In this document: positions 35,238 through 46,822 of the stretch, piece after piece
Position numbering within the stretch: position 1 is the first letter of the stretch
Layout of the letters: every line of letters starts with the position of its first letter
From: Apodemus sylvaticus
Taxonomy: Eukaryota; Chordata; Mammalia; Rodentia; Muridae
Direction of reading: 5' to 3'
DNA length: 64,000 nucleotides
Assembly: GCF_947179515.1 (NCBI RefSeq)
Contig: NC_067490.1
Coordinates: 29,570,327-29,634,326, forward strand
Notes under the pieces: model-generated
What the model was told of the DNA's origin: nothing
The model's database searches: none
What the model saw: only the letters and a program-made list of their open reading frames with translations
Program-made: the position numbers and the translations under genes

Positions 35238-35366
35238 CAAAGCCCATGACTAGTGTCCTCCATTAAGGTCATGCCTCCTGAACCCCTTCAATAGTCCCTT
35301 TGCTCCACTTCCTGGGACCAAATGTTCAATCACCTGAGCCTTTGGGGGAAGGTTCTCATTCAATAC
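35238..35366 (-). mobile_element. Type-B solo LTR, part 3 of a split copy
   Basis: The words ctcaaagcccatgactagtg, ttcctgggaccaaatgttc and ttctcattcaataccact continue the LTR interrupted by the L1. Confidence 0.5.
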
Positions 35367-35369
35367 CAC

Positions 35370-36530
35370 TATAAAATATGTCAATGTACTTTGTCCTTAT
35401 TTGGCCCTCTCCTGTGGTACATCAATCACCTCAACCTCCTACCCCCATGGCTGGTCCATTTCCTCCCCCAAGGTCCCCCTGGTGCGTTTATGTCACATGC
35501 ATTTCCATATTCAGTGTTTCCTTCTCATTCTTAATATTTCTTTCTCCTTTCTCATAGGTCCTTCTCTATTTTCAACACACACAGAGTTAAATTTAGTGTC
35601 CACATATAAGATAAAAATGTAGTCTTGGCTTTTCTGAGGTGGTTTATTTAACTTAAAACATAATCTCCAATTGCAACCATTTTCCCACACCAATCATGGT
35701 TTCATCATTTTTTTAAGTCTGAATAAAATTCCATTGTGTTTATGTACTGCATTTTCTTTATTCAGCTATTGATGGACAGACATATAGACGGATTTTACTT
35801 CCTAATATGAACAGTATAGTCACAAACAAAAATTACTTAGTATCTCTGAGGCATATTGACTTAGAATCCTTTGGCTATATACCTAAGAGTATTAGATCTA
35901 CTTCTGTTTTTAGTTTTTGAAGAAACATTAACACTGGCTTCCATAGTAGCCAACAACACACTCCCACTAACAGTGAATGAAGGTTCCTTGTCTTTAAAAT
36001 CTTTACAGGCATTTCTGGTCATATTTGTTGATGATAGCAATTCTAACTGGAGTGAGATGCAGTCTCAAAGAAGTTTTAATTATACTTCCCTGATGGCTAA
36101 TGATGGTGAACACCTTTTAAAATATGCATTGGCTGCTGTGTTTCTTCTTTTGCGAACTGAATGATCAGCTTGTTCACCTACTTATGGAATGATATTTTAG
36201 TTTACTCCTGTTTAAGTGTTGCAGTTTGCAATACTTGGTATTAACTCCTTGCCTGGTATGTGTTAGCTTATTTTACTATGCTGTAGACTGTCTTTCACTT
36301 TGGTACCTTTTTCTTTAGCTGTGCAGAAGCTCACGTGTCAATTCCTGTGATTATTTGCTGTGCTATTGGCTAAGACCATGTCTTAAGGTACTGCACCTCC
36401 CCAACCTCTAACAGTTTTGCTTTGCATTCATATCTCTTGGTCTACTTTGAATCATGTATATGTAGAGTTTGGGGTGGTCTCCTAGGTTTCAGAAGAAATG
36501 TTCTCAGTGTTTCCACACTTACTTCCGCAC
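35370..36530 (-). mobile_element. Ancient L1 fragment (mammal-wide type)
   Basis: On the minus strand it is a heavily mutated L1 3' UTR plus the end of ORF2. Plus-strand landmarks are ataaaattccattgtgttta, gatagcaattctaactgg, ctgatggctaatgatggtg and tgccttgccttgg-like sequence. It is far more diverged than the other L1s here. Confidence 0.7.
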
Positions 36531-36534
36531 TTAC

Positions 36535-37110
36535 TATGGTGTGGACTGGAGTTTGGCCATTATGTTGAGGCTCCTTCTCGTCCTGGTGTGGTCCAGCCTT
36601 CTATCATGAACACTCTTGAAATTCATCACAGGCTATTTTGGTTTCTGTTGTTTCTGTTGCTATTGCAAACTGGTTCCTGGAAGAGAAACTGAGGGATGGA
36701 TGGGGAAGCTGCGAAAAGAGAATAGAGTCAAGACGACGTTTTCCCCATCATGATTGAAACTTTAATAAATGTTAGTCAATATATAGCTTGGGAAAACCCC
36801 TTCTCCCAGACTTTGAGGTGAACTCGGAGAACTTGCTGACTCCATTCTCAGCAGGTCGCCTGCTGAGATCAGAGCACTTCAAGTCTAGCAGATCTGGAAT
36901 GCTTCTAGGTGAGGCTACCCTGGGGCTGCCCATGGCTTCCAGGTGAGAGCAGAGGGCTGTATTGTTCTATAAAGAACAAAGGCCAGGAATTTCACAGGCT
37001 GAGAACTGATGATCAGAGCAGAAGCTGGAAAGCCCAGCTCAAAAGCTGGAGGAGGAAGGCACAGGTATCTGCTAAGGTGATGATGTCACACCTGTGCTCA
37101 AGTTTATGCG
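36535..37110. other. Unassigned, possibly LTR-derived
   Basis: Sequence of moderate GC has an aataaatg signal near 36770 and a purine-rich segment at 37025-37065. No protein or repeat family was recognised. Confidence 0.3.
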
Positions 37111-37111
37111 T

Positions 37112-37200
37112 GTGTTAAATTCCATTTATTGATTTGCATCTGTTGAAACAACTGTACATTCTTGCAATGAAGTCAACTTGGTCACTAAAATTGGTATCTT
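37112..37200 (-). mobile_element. Ancient L1 fragment
   Basis: The words ttgatttgcatctgttgaaa and gcaatgaagtcaacttggtc match the complement of an L1 ORF2 segment. It is probably part of the same old element as 35.4-36.5 kb. Confidence 0.5.
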
Positions 37201-37418
37201 TTCATGATGATTACTATATCCATAAATGAGGATGTATAGTTAACGATATTATTTAATATCTACAACATTAGAGATGAGTGATATTACAGCCCTTATTTAA
37301 GTGACACAGACTGAATCACAGATGGATGGTTAACTATAGCTAAAAAGGTAAAGATGCAGCAGTCCCCAAAAGCCCGAGTAGAAAGGCTATTTATTATCTG
37401 TCTCATTGCCTCGTGATG

Positions 37419-37441
37419 GTGTGTGTGTGTGTGTGTGTGTG
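37419..37441. repeat. (TG)n microsatellite
   Basis: This is a short pure TG run at the edge of a B4-like SINE. Confidence 0.9.
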
Positions 37442-37890
37442 TTCAACTCAGAGTCAAAGGCTCTACTATGCTAGACAGAAAAATACTTTACTACTGAGCT
37501 AAATCCTCAGTTCATACCTGTCTCTTCATTCTTTTGGCTCTTTGTTTTCTTTTTTCTAAAATAATTCTTTATGTTTTTTAAAAAAGATTTATTTACTTAA
37601 TGCATGTGAGTACACCATAGCTGTCTTCAGCCACACCAGAAGAGGGCATTGGATCCCATGACAGATGGTTGTGAGCTACTGTGTGGTTGCTGGGAATTGA
37701 ACTCAGGACCTCTAGAAGAACAGTCAGTGCTCCTAACCGCTGAGCCATCTCTCCAGCCTGGCTCTTTGTTTTCTAAGCTGGCCTAGAGATTACCACAAAT
37801 CCCAGGGCTGGTTCAAGTTTATGATAATCATCTATCCTAGCTTCTTCTGTGCTTGGATTATATACATGAGTCACCATGCTTTGCCAATGA
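37442..37890 (-). mobile_element. B4-like SINE split by a B2
   Basis: An ID-like part (37442-37512, ending ctgagctaaatcctcag) and a B1-like part (37775-37890) lie either side of a B2. They are read as one minus-strand composite SINE. Confidence 0.5.
37551..37758 (-). mobile_element. B2 SINE with 16-bp target-site duplication
   Basis: Plus-strand agctgtcttcagccacacc and gagccatctctccagcc are the complement of B2. The 16-mer tggctctttgttttct is present exactly at 37535-37550 and 37759-37774. Confidence 0.93.
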
Positions 37891-38142
37891 ATACCTCTCT
37901 TCCTTATTTCTCAGTATCTCATCTCTTTTCTCAGGTCTCTTTCCCATACTTAAATTGAACTGAGTGCACACAACCACTAGGATTGCTTATTCATCAATTC
38001 ATTATACTCTAGTGTAAATAAGTTCCAAAGAATTGCTTCAACTGAACATTTCCATCTGAAAATGTCAATTTTGCAACTCACTGATAAAGAAATTAAGACA
38101 TTAGCAAACAATTGAAATTAACATCTCTAGGAATTAAGTTTA

Positions 38143-38539
38143 TGGCTTAGTCAGGGTTTCTATTCCTGCACAAACATCATGACCAGGAAGCAAGTTGGGG
38201 AGGAAAGGGTTTATTGAGCTTACACTTCCACATTGCAGTTCATCACTAAAGGAAGTCAGGACTGGAACTCAAGCAGGTCAGGAAGCAGGAACTGATGCAG
38301 AGGCCATGGAGAGATGTTCCTTACTGGCTTGATTCCCCTGGCTTGCTCAACCTGCTCTCTTATAGAACTCAAGACTACCAGCCCAGAGATGGTACCACCC
38401 ACAGGGGCCTCCCACCTTGATCATGAATTGAGAAAATGCCCCACAGTTGGATCTCATGGAGGCATTTCCCCAACTGAAGCTCCTTTCTTTGTGATAACTC
38501 CAGCCTGGATCAAGTTGACACATAAAACCAGCCAGTACA
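38143..38539 (-). repeat. LTR (3' LTR of a minus-strand element)
   Basis: It is a direct repeat of 39708-40105, about 397 bp and well over 90 percent alike by eye. On the minus strand it opens TGTACTGG and ends ...CTAAGCCA, so it has TG...CA ends. A cttaataaacc-like polyadenylation signal lies near the end. Confidence 0.8.
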
Positions 38540-39695
38540 ATTGATCCCTTGTCAACTTGACACACAAACACATCATTATTAAGCCTCAACCCTTACTTTC
38601 TTATTAATCTCCAAGACCTAAATAACTTAAAAGTCCCACAGTCTGTTACATATTAAAAGTTCAATCCCTTGAAAATATCCAATATCTTTTAAAAGTCAAA
38701 GTCTTTAAAAATTCAAAGTCTCTTAACTGTGGACTCTACTAAAATACTTTCTTCCTTCAAGAGGGAAAAATATCAGGGCACAGTCACAATCAAAATCAAA
38801 ATCAAACTCCAACTGTCCAAAGTCTGGGATCCAACTCATGATCTTCTGGGTTCTTCCAAGGGCTTGGGTCACCTCTCCAGCTCTGCCCTTTGTAGCACAC
38901 ACCTTGTCTTCTAGGCTCTAGATATCTGTACTCCACTGCTACTGCTGTTCTTGGTGGTTGTCTCATGGTACTGGCATTTCCAAAACACTGCTGTCCTCTG
39001 CTGTAACTAGGCTTCACCAATAGCCTCTCACAGGCTCTCTTCATGGTGCCAAGCCTCAACTCTTTTGCATGACCCCTTCAAGTCCAGGGCCATCAATTGC
39101 AACTGAGGCTGCACCTTCACCAATGGTCTTCCTCAGCCTCTCATAGTGACAAGCCTCAGTTGCTCTTCATGACCCCCTCATGACTTCAAAACCAGTAGTA
39201 CCTGGGTAACTCTTACACATTACCAAGTCCAACTACAGCACAAGGTACAACCTTGACTATCTCTGGAACACAGCTTCTGTTCTCTCAGAAAGCACTTCCC
39301 AGAAGATCTCACCTCTATGATGTTGGTCTCTTCTTAATCACTGCTAATTTCTTAGCTCCAGCTAACCAGCATCAATAGTCCCAGTAATACAAAGGTTTCA
39401 CTTTAGTTCTGGTGTCTTGTTAATCACAGCTGATTCTTCAACCCCAGCTAACCAAAACCATAGACTCTTCACAATCAAAATAGCAATGGCCCTGATAAGA
39501 GTCTTTAATCTTCCCTCTGAAATTTCACAAGCCAGGCCTCCATTATTTGCACTGTTCTCAACATTATCTTCCAGGCTCCTACACAACATCCCACAGAGCT
39601 TTGAACACCAACTGGATCTTCTAGTCCAAAGTTCCAAAGTCCTTCCACATCCTCCCCAAAACATGGTCAGGTTGTCACAGGAATACCCTACTATG

Positions 39696-39704
39696 CTGGT
39701 ACCA
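39696..39704 (-). promoter_or_regulatory. Primer binding site (tRNA-Leu type)
   Basis: TGGTACCAG on the minus strand lies 3 bases inside the 5' LTR. The match is only 9 bases. Confidence 0.55.
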
Positions 39705-39707
39705 ATT

Positions 39708-40105
39708 TGTCTTAGTCAGGGTTTCTATTCCTGCACAAACATCACAACCAAGAAGCAAGTTGAGGAGGAAAGGGTTTATTCAGCTTACACTTCCACATTG
39801 CTGTTCATCACTAAAGGAAGTCAGGACTGGAACTCAAGCAGGTCAGGAAGCAGGAGCTGATGCAGAGGCCATGGGGGGATGCTTCTTACTGGATTGCTAC
39901 CCCTGGCTTGCTCAGCCTGCTCTCTTATAGAACCCAGGACCACCAGCTCAGGGATGGCAGCACCCACAAGGGGCCCTCCCCCTTGATCACTAAATGAGAA
40001 AATGCCCTACAGCTGGATCTCATGGAGGCACTTCCCCAACTGAAGCTCCTTTCTCTGTGATAACTCCAACCTGGGTCAAGTTGACACACAAAACTAGCCA
40101 GTACA
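39708..40105 (-). repeat. LTR (5' LTR of a minus-strand element)
   Basis: On the minus strand it runs from TGTACTGG at 40105 to CTAAGACA at 39708. It pairs with 38143-38539. Confidence 0.8.
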
Positions 40106-40394
40106 ATACTATTAAAATAATGTTTACATGTCAGAGTTTTACCCTCCAATGTACCTATATTTGAAGATAGTCTTTAAAGTTATTATATTTTTTGTACATT
40201 CATAGTTTTATACATGTACATGAATTGTTTATTTTTATTTTCATTTCCTCTTCTCCTGTCTCACTTCTGGTCCCTTTTCTGTTGAAATTCTTCTTCTAAT
40301 AAATTCCATTGTTACTTTCATGTCTTTTCTGTGTGACTGAGAACCACTGAGCTAAAGAAGGGTTGCCTACATGAGCATGGGGAACTCGATTGTC

Positions 40395-40630
40395 TGCGTG
40401 GTGTTTTGAATGAAAATGGCTCCAATAGGCTCAGATATTTAAATGCACTGTTCCCAGTTGGTGGGACTATTTGGGAAAGGTTAGAGTTGTGGCTTTATTG
40501 GAGAATGTGTGATCTTACTGGTGGAGTTATATCACTGTGGGTGCCCTTTGAAGTTTCAAAACTCCAGCTCATTCCCAGTTAGCTTTTTCTCTGCTTTGTG
40601 CTTGTAGATCAGATATAATGTTGATGGGCT
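40395..40630 (+). mobile_element. Type-B LTR fragment, plus strand
   Basis: The words ggtgttttgaatgaaaatgg, ataggctcagatatttaaat, tgtggctttattggag and atatcactgtgggtg are the type-B LTR in plus orientation. Confidence 0.6.
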
Positions 40631-40639
40631 TAATATTGC

Positions 40640-41480
40640 ACAGGCCTTATGCCCTGACCACAATATCAGTGATATCATGAGTGCATCAGACATGCCACAT
40701 CCAGAAGACAAAGTCGTTCAGCAGTCCTCCCCATCCTTTGGCTCCTACAGTCTTTTTGTCTGGCTCATGGATGTGACATGATTTTCCCTGTCCAATCACA
40801 CTAAAATATTAGTGCAGCAGGAGACCTGTGATTGGACAGGGTAAAGGGAGATGGAGCTGAGAGTTGTAGAAATGAGAGCATCTCAGAAGAGAGAAAAGAG
40901 CCAAGATGGAGGCGGTCGTTGGAGGCAGTCGTACAGGAGGAAAAACCTGAACCAGCATGGATTTAAATAACCATAGGTAGTTATGACAAAGGTTAGAATA
41001 ATTGATATAATTTGTTTAATTGGGGGGGAGGGAGCAGCTATTATCATTATCAATTGGTTCAGAAATTATTGTATTGGCATCCTCTAAACTGAGAGTCTAT
41101 TGATATATAAATCTGACTTGTTAATTATAAGCTTCTAGAGTTTTGTTTTATTGAGTTACTGAAATGTAGAAGGGGTTTATGGCAGAGAAGGAAGTAGAGA
41201 CTCTAGAGACAAGCAAACCAGAGCTGGGAACACAGTGATCAGTCATTGCGGGTGGTGAGGTGGCGGGGCTAGCTGGAGACAGAGTCGGTGGGGCCATGCT
41301 GGGGCAGAGAGTTTTGGTGGCTGACCACTGGGTGATGGTCATTGCTTGGGGCTGGTGTGGCAGTGAAGGGAACTCCGGAGCTCCAGTCCCACTGGAGAGT
41401 TGGCAGGCAGTGAGTAGCCCGTGGGACAGCACTGGGACAGAGAGTTGCCGGCAATAGCATGGAAAGTCTGCCAGTCATTT
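40640..41480. mobile_element. LTR-like rodent repeat with tgtgattgg core
   Basis: A core like those at 5.4 and 61.9 kb (cctgtgattggacaggg) occurs at about 40825. A GC-rich stretch follows (41240-41460). The antisense open frames here are not genes. Confidence 0.35.
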
Positions 41481-41604
41481 TTAACATTTCCTGCAACACA
41501 TGGATATGTGGGTAATATTTGCAGCTCCCCGAAAAAGAGACAGGTTTTTTTTGTTTGTTTTTTGTTTTGTTTTTGTTTTTTTACAATGACAGTTACACCT
41601 AATA

Positions 41605-41735
41605 TGAAAACTCATGTCTTTCATCCAAGTACTTGGGTGACAGAGGTAGACAGAACTTTGTAAGTGCTAGACTACATCACCAGGTTCTACCTAGCAAGTT
41701 CCAGGACAGCCAGGGCTACACAGCAAGATCCTGTC
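41605..41735 (+). mobile_element. B1 SINE, degraded
   Basis: The right part is clear (agttccaggacagccaggg, ctacacagcaagatcctgtc). The left part is worn. Confidence 0.75.
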
Positions 41736-41740
41736 TCAAA

Positions 41741-41771
<31 letters not shown>

Positions 41772-41788
41772 AAATGAAATAAAATAAA
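41736..41788. repeat. (AAAT)n tail of the B1
   Basis: This tetranucleotide run grew from the A-rich end of the B1. Confidence 0.9.
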
Positions 41789-41799
41789 AGTTAACAAGG

Positions 41800-43360
41800 T
41801 TAAAGGGTGGGACCTGATTCTGATGCAGGGAATTTTAGTAGAACCAGACATTTCAAAGCCCAGCGTATATGAACCAAGGATCTAAGATTTCAGATACTCA
41901 GGTTCAATAAAGATCATCCTGAGACCATAGCTCCTAGCTTGTATCTTATATCAGTTATAAGGAAAGAATTAGAATTCCATTGGCGCAATCACAACAGAGT
42001 CAGGTTTCACTACTATCAAGTATTATCACAGCAAAAACTGAGAAAAAATGAGAAATTAAAGAGAAATGGGAGAGAGAGAGAGGTGATTTCAAGGGAGAAA
42101 AACAAAAGAACACAGAATTTTCTTTGTTTAGGAGTTTTACAAAACAGGGGCAGTAACCAGACAAAGGTGGAGATAACTTCTATTGACATTAGTTCATTCT
42201 TTGGACTCTCAAGGACTGATTCAACGGAAGTCCTACAGCCTCCGCATCTCCCTGGCCCATCCAGAAAGATGATCAGGCACTGTTTATATGCTGCCTACCT
42301 GTTGGATGGCAAAGCCCTCCCTATGTATGTAAATCTCTGATTCCATCCTTATTAGTTACTGTCTTTGACTGTTAGCTGTTACACATTTGACTGGTGTTAA
42401 CTACCCTCTGGCCTTTCGGGTGTCTCAAGAACTGTTACTTGTACTAAACTCTATTTTATCTCACGTTTACAAGATGAGCTTATGGTTTTACCAGGCAGAC
42501 AGTTACCTCTGCCACAGCCCCTGGCATCTAGCTACAGTCTTTCTTGGTTCTTTCATATTAGTTCTTTATATATACACATATATGTGTATATATATGGTGG
42601 TCTAGAGTATCTTTCCTGACGCACATGAAGCCTTGCTGTAAACTCTTCTTCTTTATGACTCAGTCTATTAACGTTAGCTGTTAGCTGTACTAGAAGCAAA
42701 GATGTAGGGAAAAACAATGGAGCCTCAAGGATGTGGGTCCACCTTTACTGCCCAAACTCTTGTCCCCTGCTTTGTATTTGAATATGTAACAGCACCAGGC
42801 CAACCCCAACAGTCTGTTCTCCTGAACAAATCTGAGCCACTTGAAGTTTTTAAGCATGGGCCCTTTCTCCTTACTGCCCTTATAAGAGAATGAAACAAGA
42901 CTTAATTTTCTGTTTCTGTTTCTGCCTGCTTCCCTTCCCCTACCACACACACTGATCAAAAGACTATACTATGTGAGAGATAAAAAGATGGAGTTTCCTT
43001 GTCAGATACCCTAAATCCATCTTGTAGGGTCATAGCTCTTGGACCACCAACCTCCAGAGTTGTAAGGAAACCAATTTGTGTTTTAGACAACATCAAGTCT
43101 GTGTATTTTATTATAGCAGCTGGGAAGACTAAACCACCATTTGTCGAGTGCTCAAGGATGTGGGAGAGCTGGCGGGTCCACTTTTACTGCCCAGACTCCT
43201 GCCCCCCGGTTAAAATGTCTAGCTCAGCTATCTCAAGCATGAGCTTCATGTGTTTTTATTCATCTCTTCCAGTGCTCTGGATTCTGTGGTTTTCAAAATC
43301 TGATCTCCCTTTCAACTCCACGGTCTACTCTGCTTCACAAGAAGGATAAGGACTTGAGGG
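41800..43360. other. Unassigned, possibly LTR-element derived
   Basis: Two related segments of about 46-58 bp (42724-42769 and 43151-43208) are in direct orientation about 430 bp apart. They share caaggatgtggg, ggtccac and tttactgccca. The frame at 41939-42340 is open for 133 codons but has no recognised domain. An ERV remnant is possible. Confidence 0.3.
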
Positions 43361-44186
43361 AAACAAACTGACGAATTGACTAATAGAAGGAAAGTGATAG
43401 AAGGAAAGGAAAGACGAGAGAGATGGTGAATGCTACTAACAAAGCCGAGTAAAGAGGATGCCATGGATGCCTCAGGGAGGGGCAATTAACACTGACGGGA
43501 AAGTTTGGGAAATTTTGACAACAGAGACAATTTATGATGTTGTTAGAAACAGTTTAGGAGAGGACGAAAGAAATCAAGTAGTTTTGAAGACTTAGGGAAA
43601 AAGTAAGTAAAGGTGAGGATATGGGTAATTAATTGTATTTGTGTTTAGAAAGTGAAAAAAAAAACAATCCATTCAAATTAGAATCTGGGTAGTAATGACA
43701 GATGCTCCAATGCATCAGAGAACTGCTACCAAATCAACCAGCCCTATCAGTACAGGGTGTGGTCCCCAGAGCTACAAGACAAATGTCATGTGCATCCATA
43801 AGCATTTTTCTGAAATCACCAGTTGTTAAAAATCATGAAATAAAGACTTCAAAAGGGAATGCATCATGTATAGATTAAAATACGGGAGACCTGAATTCTT
43901 ATAATAAAATATAAAGTTTGATATAGAGTTAAATTTTTCCAAGAACAAATAGATATCATAAAAACACCCCATTCCATTCATAAGTAAAGATGCCAAGCCA
44001 CAGTTCATTTAATGAATATAATTTTAAGGTGGAATCTATAGGTTTGCCTGAGAAAATGAAACTTATAGTATGAAAAAACTCTGTTCATTAGCTTCCTCTG
44101 TGTTCCGTGACATGGTTTACTGACATGTGCTTGGACAACACGTAATTGCTTCATTGGAAATACATTTAAGTAGGAGATCCTATTTT
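43361..44186. other. Gene-free sequence
   Basis: It contains a GA-rich patch (43380-43430) and otherwise AT-rich sequence. No feature is called. Confidence 0.3.
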
Positions 44187-44199
44187 AAGAAATCCACTT

Positions 44200-44344
44200 T
44201 TAGCCGGGCAGTGGTGGCTTTAATCCCAGCACTTGGGAGGCAGAGGCAGGTGGATTTCTGAGTTTGAGGCCAGCCTGGTCTACAGAGTGAGTTCCAGGAC
44301 AGCCAGGGCTACACAGAGAAACCCTGTCTCGAAAAACCAAAAAA
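44200..44344 (+). mobile_element. B1 SINE with 13-bp target-site duplication
   Basis: It is well preserved (agccgggcagtggtggcttt ... ctgtctcgaaaaacc), lacking only a few bases of the 5' box region. aagaaatccactt flanks it exactly (44187-44199 and 44345-44357), so the insertion is recent. Confidence 0.95.
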
Positions 44345-44635
44345 AAGAAATCCACTTGTAACAAATGAATGGATGGTTCATCAATAATTAAAACAAAACC
44401 ACACTATTTATTTTCTCCTTATTTTAATGCCCTACAGTGGTTTTTCTAAACTGGATTCAGAAAGAACTGTTCTGGTAGACAATACATGTTTTAAGTTACT
44501 AACAAATTTAAATTCTTGGAGAAATAATCTTATTCTCAAAATTTGAATGAGACAGATGGCTTGGCTTCTTTCTTACTAGTCAAAATTATTTTTTTTAAAA
44601 AAAAGCTTTAATACACTACATTTAAACACAGTTCT

Positions 44636-44990
44636 GTTGTCTTAGGTTTTATTGCTCTGATAAAATACCACGACCAAGGCACCTTATAGAAGAAATGGTT
44701 CATTTGGGTTTGTAGTTCTCAAGGGGTAAGAGTCCATTCATCACCATCACAGAGAACTGGCAGTCATGGCAGCTGGAGGAGAAGCTGAGAGCTCATATCT
44801 TGAACCACAAGCATAACAGAGAGAAGGGGCATTAGAAGTGATGTGAGTTGTTGGAATGCTCAAAGCCACCTCCAGTGATGTACTTCCTCCAAAAATGCAA
44901 CATTGCTAAACCTTCCCAAATACCTACACCAATTGGGGACCAAGTGTTCAATACATGCGCCTGTGGGAAGACAGACTCGTTTAAGAACCC
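44636..44990 (-). mobile_element. Solo LTR, type B
   Basis: tgtcttaggttttattgctc begins it. Inside are accacgaccaaggcacc, ggcagctggaggagaagctg, cacctccagtgatgtacttcc and gaccaagtgttcaatac. Confidence 0.6.
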
Positions 44991-45227
44991 ATATGTGGGG
45001 ATGCATGTTTAATGAATTAGAGGGATTCTTGGATACTCTAAGCTTGCTGTCACACACAATAGTGCTCTTAATTGCTGCTCTATCTTATCCTCGATCAGTC
45101 TTTCCTTCTTCCTGTTAGCCCAACTCCCTTCTCATATGACCATCTATTGGAGCTCCAGCCAGAACTCTTGTCGTTTGCATATGGGCTATCAATGAATGGA
45201 CTTACAATATATACCAAGAACTGGATG

Positions 45228-45662
45228 TCTTAGTTAGAAGGTCTCCATTGCTGTAAGGAGACACCATGACCAACGCAACTCTTTTATAAAGGCAAATATT
45301 TAATTGGGGCTGACTTACAGTTTCAGAGGTTCATTATCTTAACGGTGAGAAGCATGACTGTGTGCAGGCAGACATAGTGCTACAGAATCTGGTGTTCTAC
45401 ATCTCGGTCCAAAGGCAGTCAGTATGAAACTGTTTTCTGAGAGCAGCTAAGAGGGGATTCTCTTCTACACCGGGTGGAGCTTGAGCACTAGGAGACCTCA
45501 AAGCCCACCCCTACAGTGACACACAGCCTCCATCAAGGCCACACCTACTCTAACCAGGCCACACACCCCAAGAGTACCAATCCCTAGAAGCCAAGGATCC
45601 AAACATGTGAAACCATGGGAGGGGTGGGTAAGGGCTATGCAAACTCATTCAAACCAGCACAT
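45228..45662 (-). mobile_element. Solo LTR, type B
   Basis: It runs from tgtcttagttagaagg to aaaccagcaca. Shared words are agacaccatgaccaa, ggcaaatatttaattggggc and caaggccacacct. On the minus strand the ends are TG...CA-like. Confidence 0.65.
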
Positions 45663-46170
45663 TGGGTTGTTACTACCACAGCCCAGGAACAGGCTCCAAT
45701 CAGCTAGAGTGCTTTCATCCTCCCAATGTCTCTGCACCTTTCCCTTAAATCATTCTCCACATAAAAAAACAACCAACACATCTTTCACAACTAGACTTCT
45801 ATTTGCCTAGTAAAAATGATGGTGTGAGGTATATTTGTGGTTTATAGGTTTGGCTTTTATATCATTTTTTACATAATGATACTCTGTGAATCTTAAGTGT
45901 ATCTTTTAGTATGTACTTCTGAGAGTTATCTTTAAGTATATCTCTAAAATCAAATTACCAAGTACTAAAGAATCATGACTTCAACTTGGCATTAAGAACC
46001 GAGCCATGCAGTGACTCACCATGACTCAGTTCTTGAAGAACAGGAGGCTGTTCCTCCCCAAATCATAATTTTGGGTTTTTTTTTTTTTGATGGAATTAGC
46101 AGTTCTATTAGCACACCTCAGATTTTATACACCAAGGACTTTATCAAAAGGGAATTAAAAGGTTGAAAAT
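45663..46170. other. Gene-free sequence downstream of Smpdl3a
   Basis: Apart from a T11 run near 46078 nothing is recognised. Confidence 0.3.
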
Positions 46171-46174
46171 CAGC

Positions 46175-46330
46175 CGAACAGTGGCAGCTCATGCCTTTAA
46201 TCCCAGTACTTAAGAGGCAGAGGCTGGAGGATTTCAATGAGTCCCAAGCCAGCCAGCTGGTCTACAGTGTGAGTTCCAGGATGGCCAATACTACACTGAG
46301 AAACTCTTATCTCAAAAGAAAAAAAAACCC
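46175..46330 (+). mobile_element. B1 SINE
   Basis: The words agctcatgcctttaatccca, gaggcagaggctgg, ccagctggtctacag and ttatctcaaaagaaaaaa are in B1 order. It lies just beyond the 3' end of Smpdl3a. Confidence 0.85.
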
Positions 46331-46379
46331 AGCTGAAAATTATCATACCAACAGTAAAGAAAACATTAAAAGTATCAGT

Positions 46380-46475
46380 AGGCATAGTTGTTCATGACTA
46401 TAATGAGATCCTGTGCAACCTGTGGTATAGTGTGAGATCCTTTCTCAAAAGAACAAAACAAAACAGCAACAACAA
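46380..46475 (+). mobile_element. B1 SINE with internal deletion
   Basis: A short left part (ggcatagttgttcatgac) joins a short right part (gtgagatcctttctcaaaag) and an A/C-rich tail. Confidence 0.5.
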
Positions 46476-46526
46476 AAACAACAAAAGCAAACAGAACTTC
46501 ATGACATCCACAGAGAATTCACCTGC

Positions 46527-46532
46527 TTTATT
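46527..46532 (-). terminator. Smpdl3a: Candidate distal poly(A) signal of Smpdl3a
   Basis: AATAAA on the minus strand, about 290 bases after the stop codon. Confidence 0.4.
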
Positions 46533-46639
46533 GCATAGATGACAAGTTTTGCAAGGGTATAAGTTAGCTATAATTACATACAATTGGAAGACAAGATATT
46601 TATGTCCAAATATCACTCTGCTAATAAACAGTTTAAATG

Positions 46640-46822
46640 TATTCAATGTGTGGAATTAATTTATTAATTTCGAATGTTACTGGTGTCAGCATCCGAGCCT
46701 CGCAAGTAAAAATGCACAGAAGGAAATCTTCCAATGCTCTCAGTACTTCACAGGCTGATAGCAGGAGCACCATGATGTGATTTTTTTTCTACAAACACAA
46801 CTGGATTAATCGTGACTGTGCT
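46640..46822 (-). other. Smpdl3a: Smpdl3a 3' UTR (proximal form)
   Basis: The region follows the stop codon directly. An AATAAA on the minus strand at 46660-46665 would place cleavage near 46640. A second signal at 46527 allows a longer form. The true end is not determinable from sequence alone. Confidence 0.5.
46660..46665 (-). terminator. Smpdl3a: Candidate proximal poly(A) signal of Smpdl3a
   Basis: Canonical AATAAA on the minus strand, about 160 bases after the stop codon. Confidence 0.5.

Larger units (their letters stand above)
38143..40105 (-). mobile_element. Non-coding ERVL/MaLR-like retrotransposon with two LTRs
   Basis: Two LTRs of about 397 bp flank about 1.17 kb of internal sequence without any retroviral gene. 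On the minus strand, three bases after the 5' LTR end, comes TGGTACCAG (39704-39696). This complements the 3' end of a tRNA-Leu (UAA type) and is the primer binding site class used by ERVL-related elements. The internal region is CT-rich and repetitive (recurring agcctcaactc, ctctcatgg-like words). No target-site duplication was found at the two ends. It is a degenerate non-autonomous copy. Confidence 0.7.

Noticed and set aside
39417..39860. 147-codon open frame
   Set aside because: It lies across the internal region and LTR of a retrotransposon-like element and matches no retroviral protein.
41939..42340. 133-codon open frame
   Set aside because: It shows no family signature. It may be ERV spacer, but there was not enough to call a gene.
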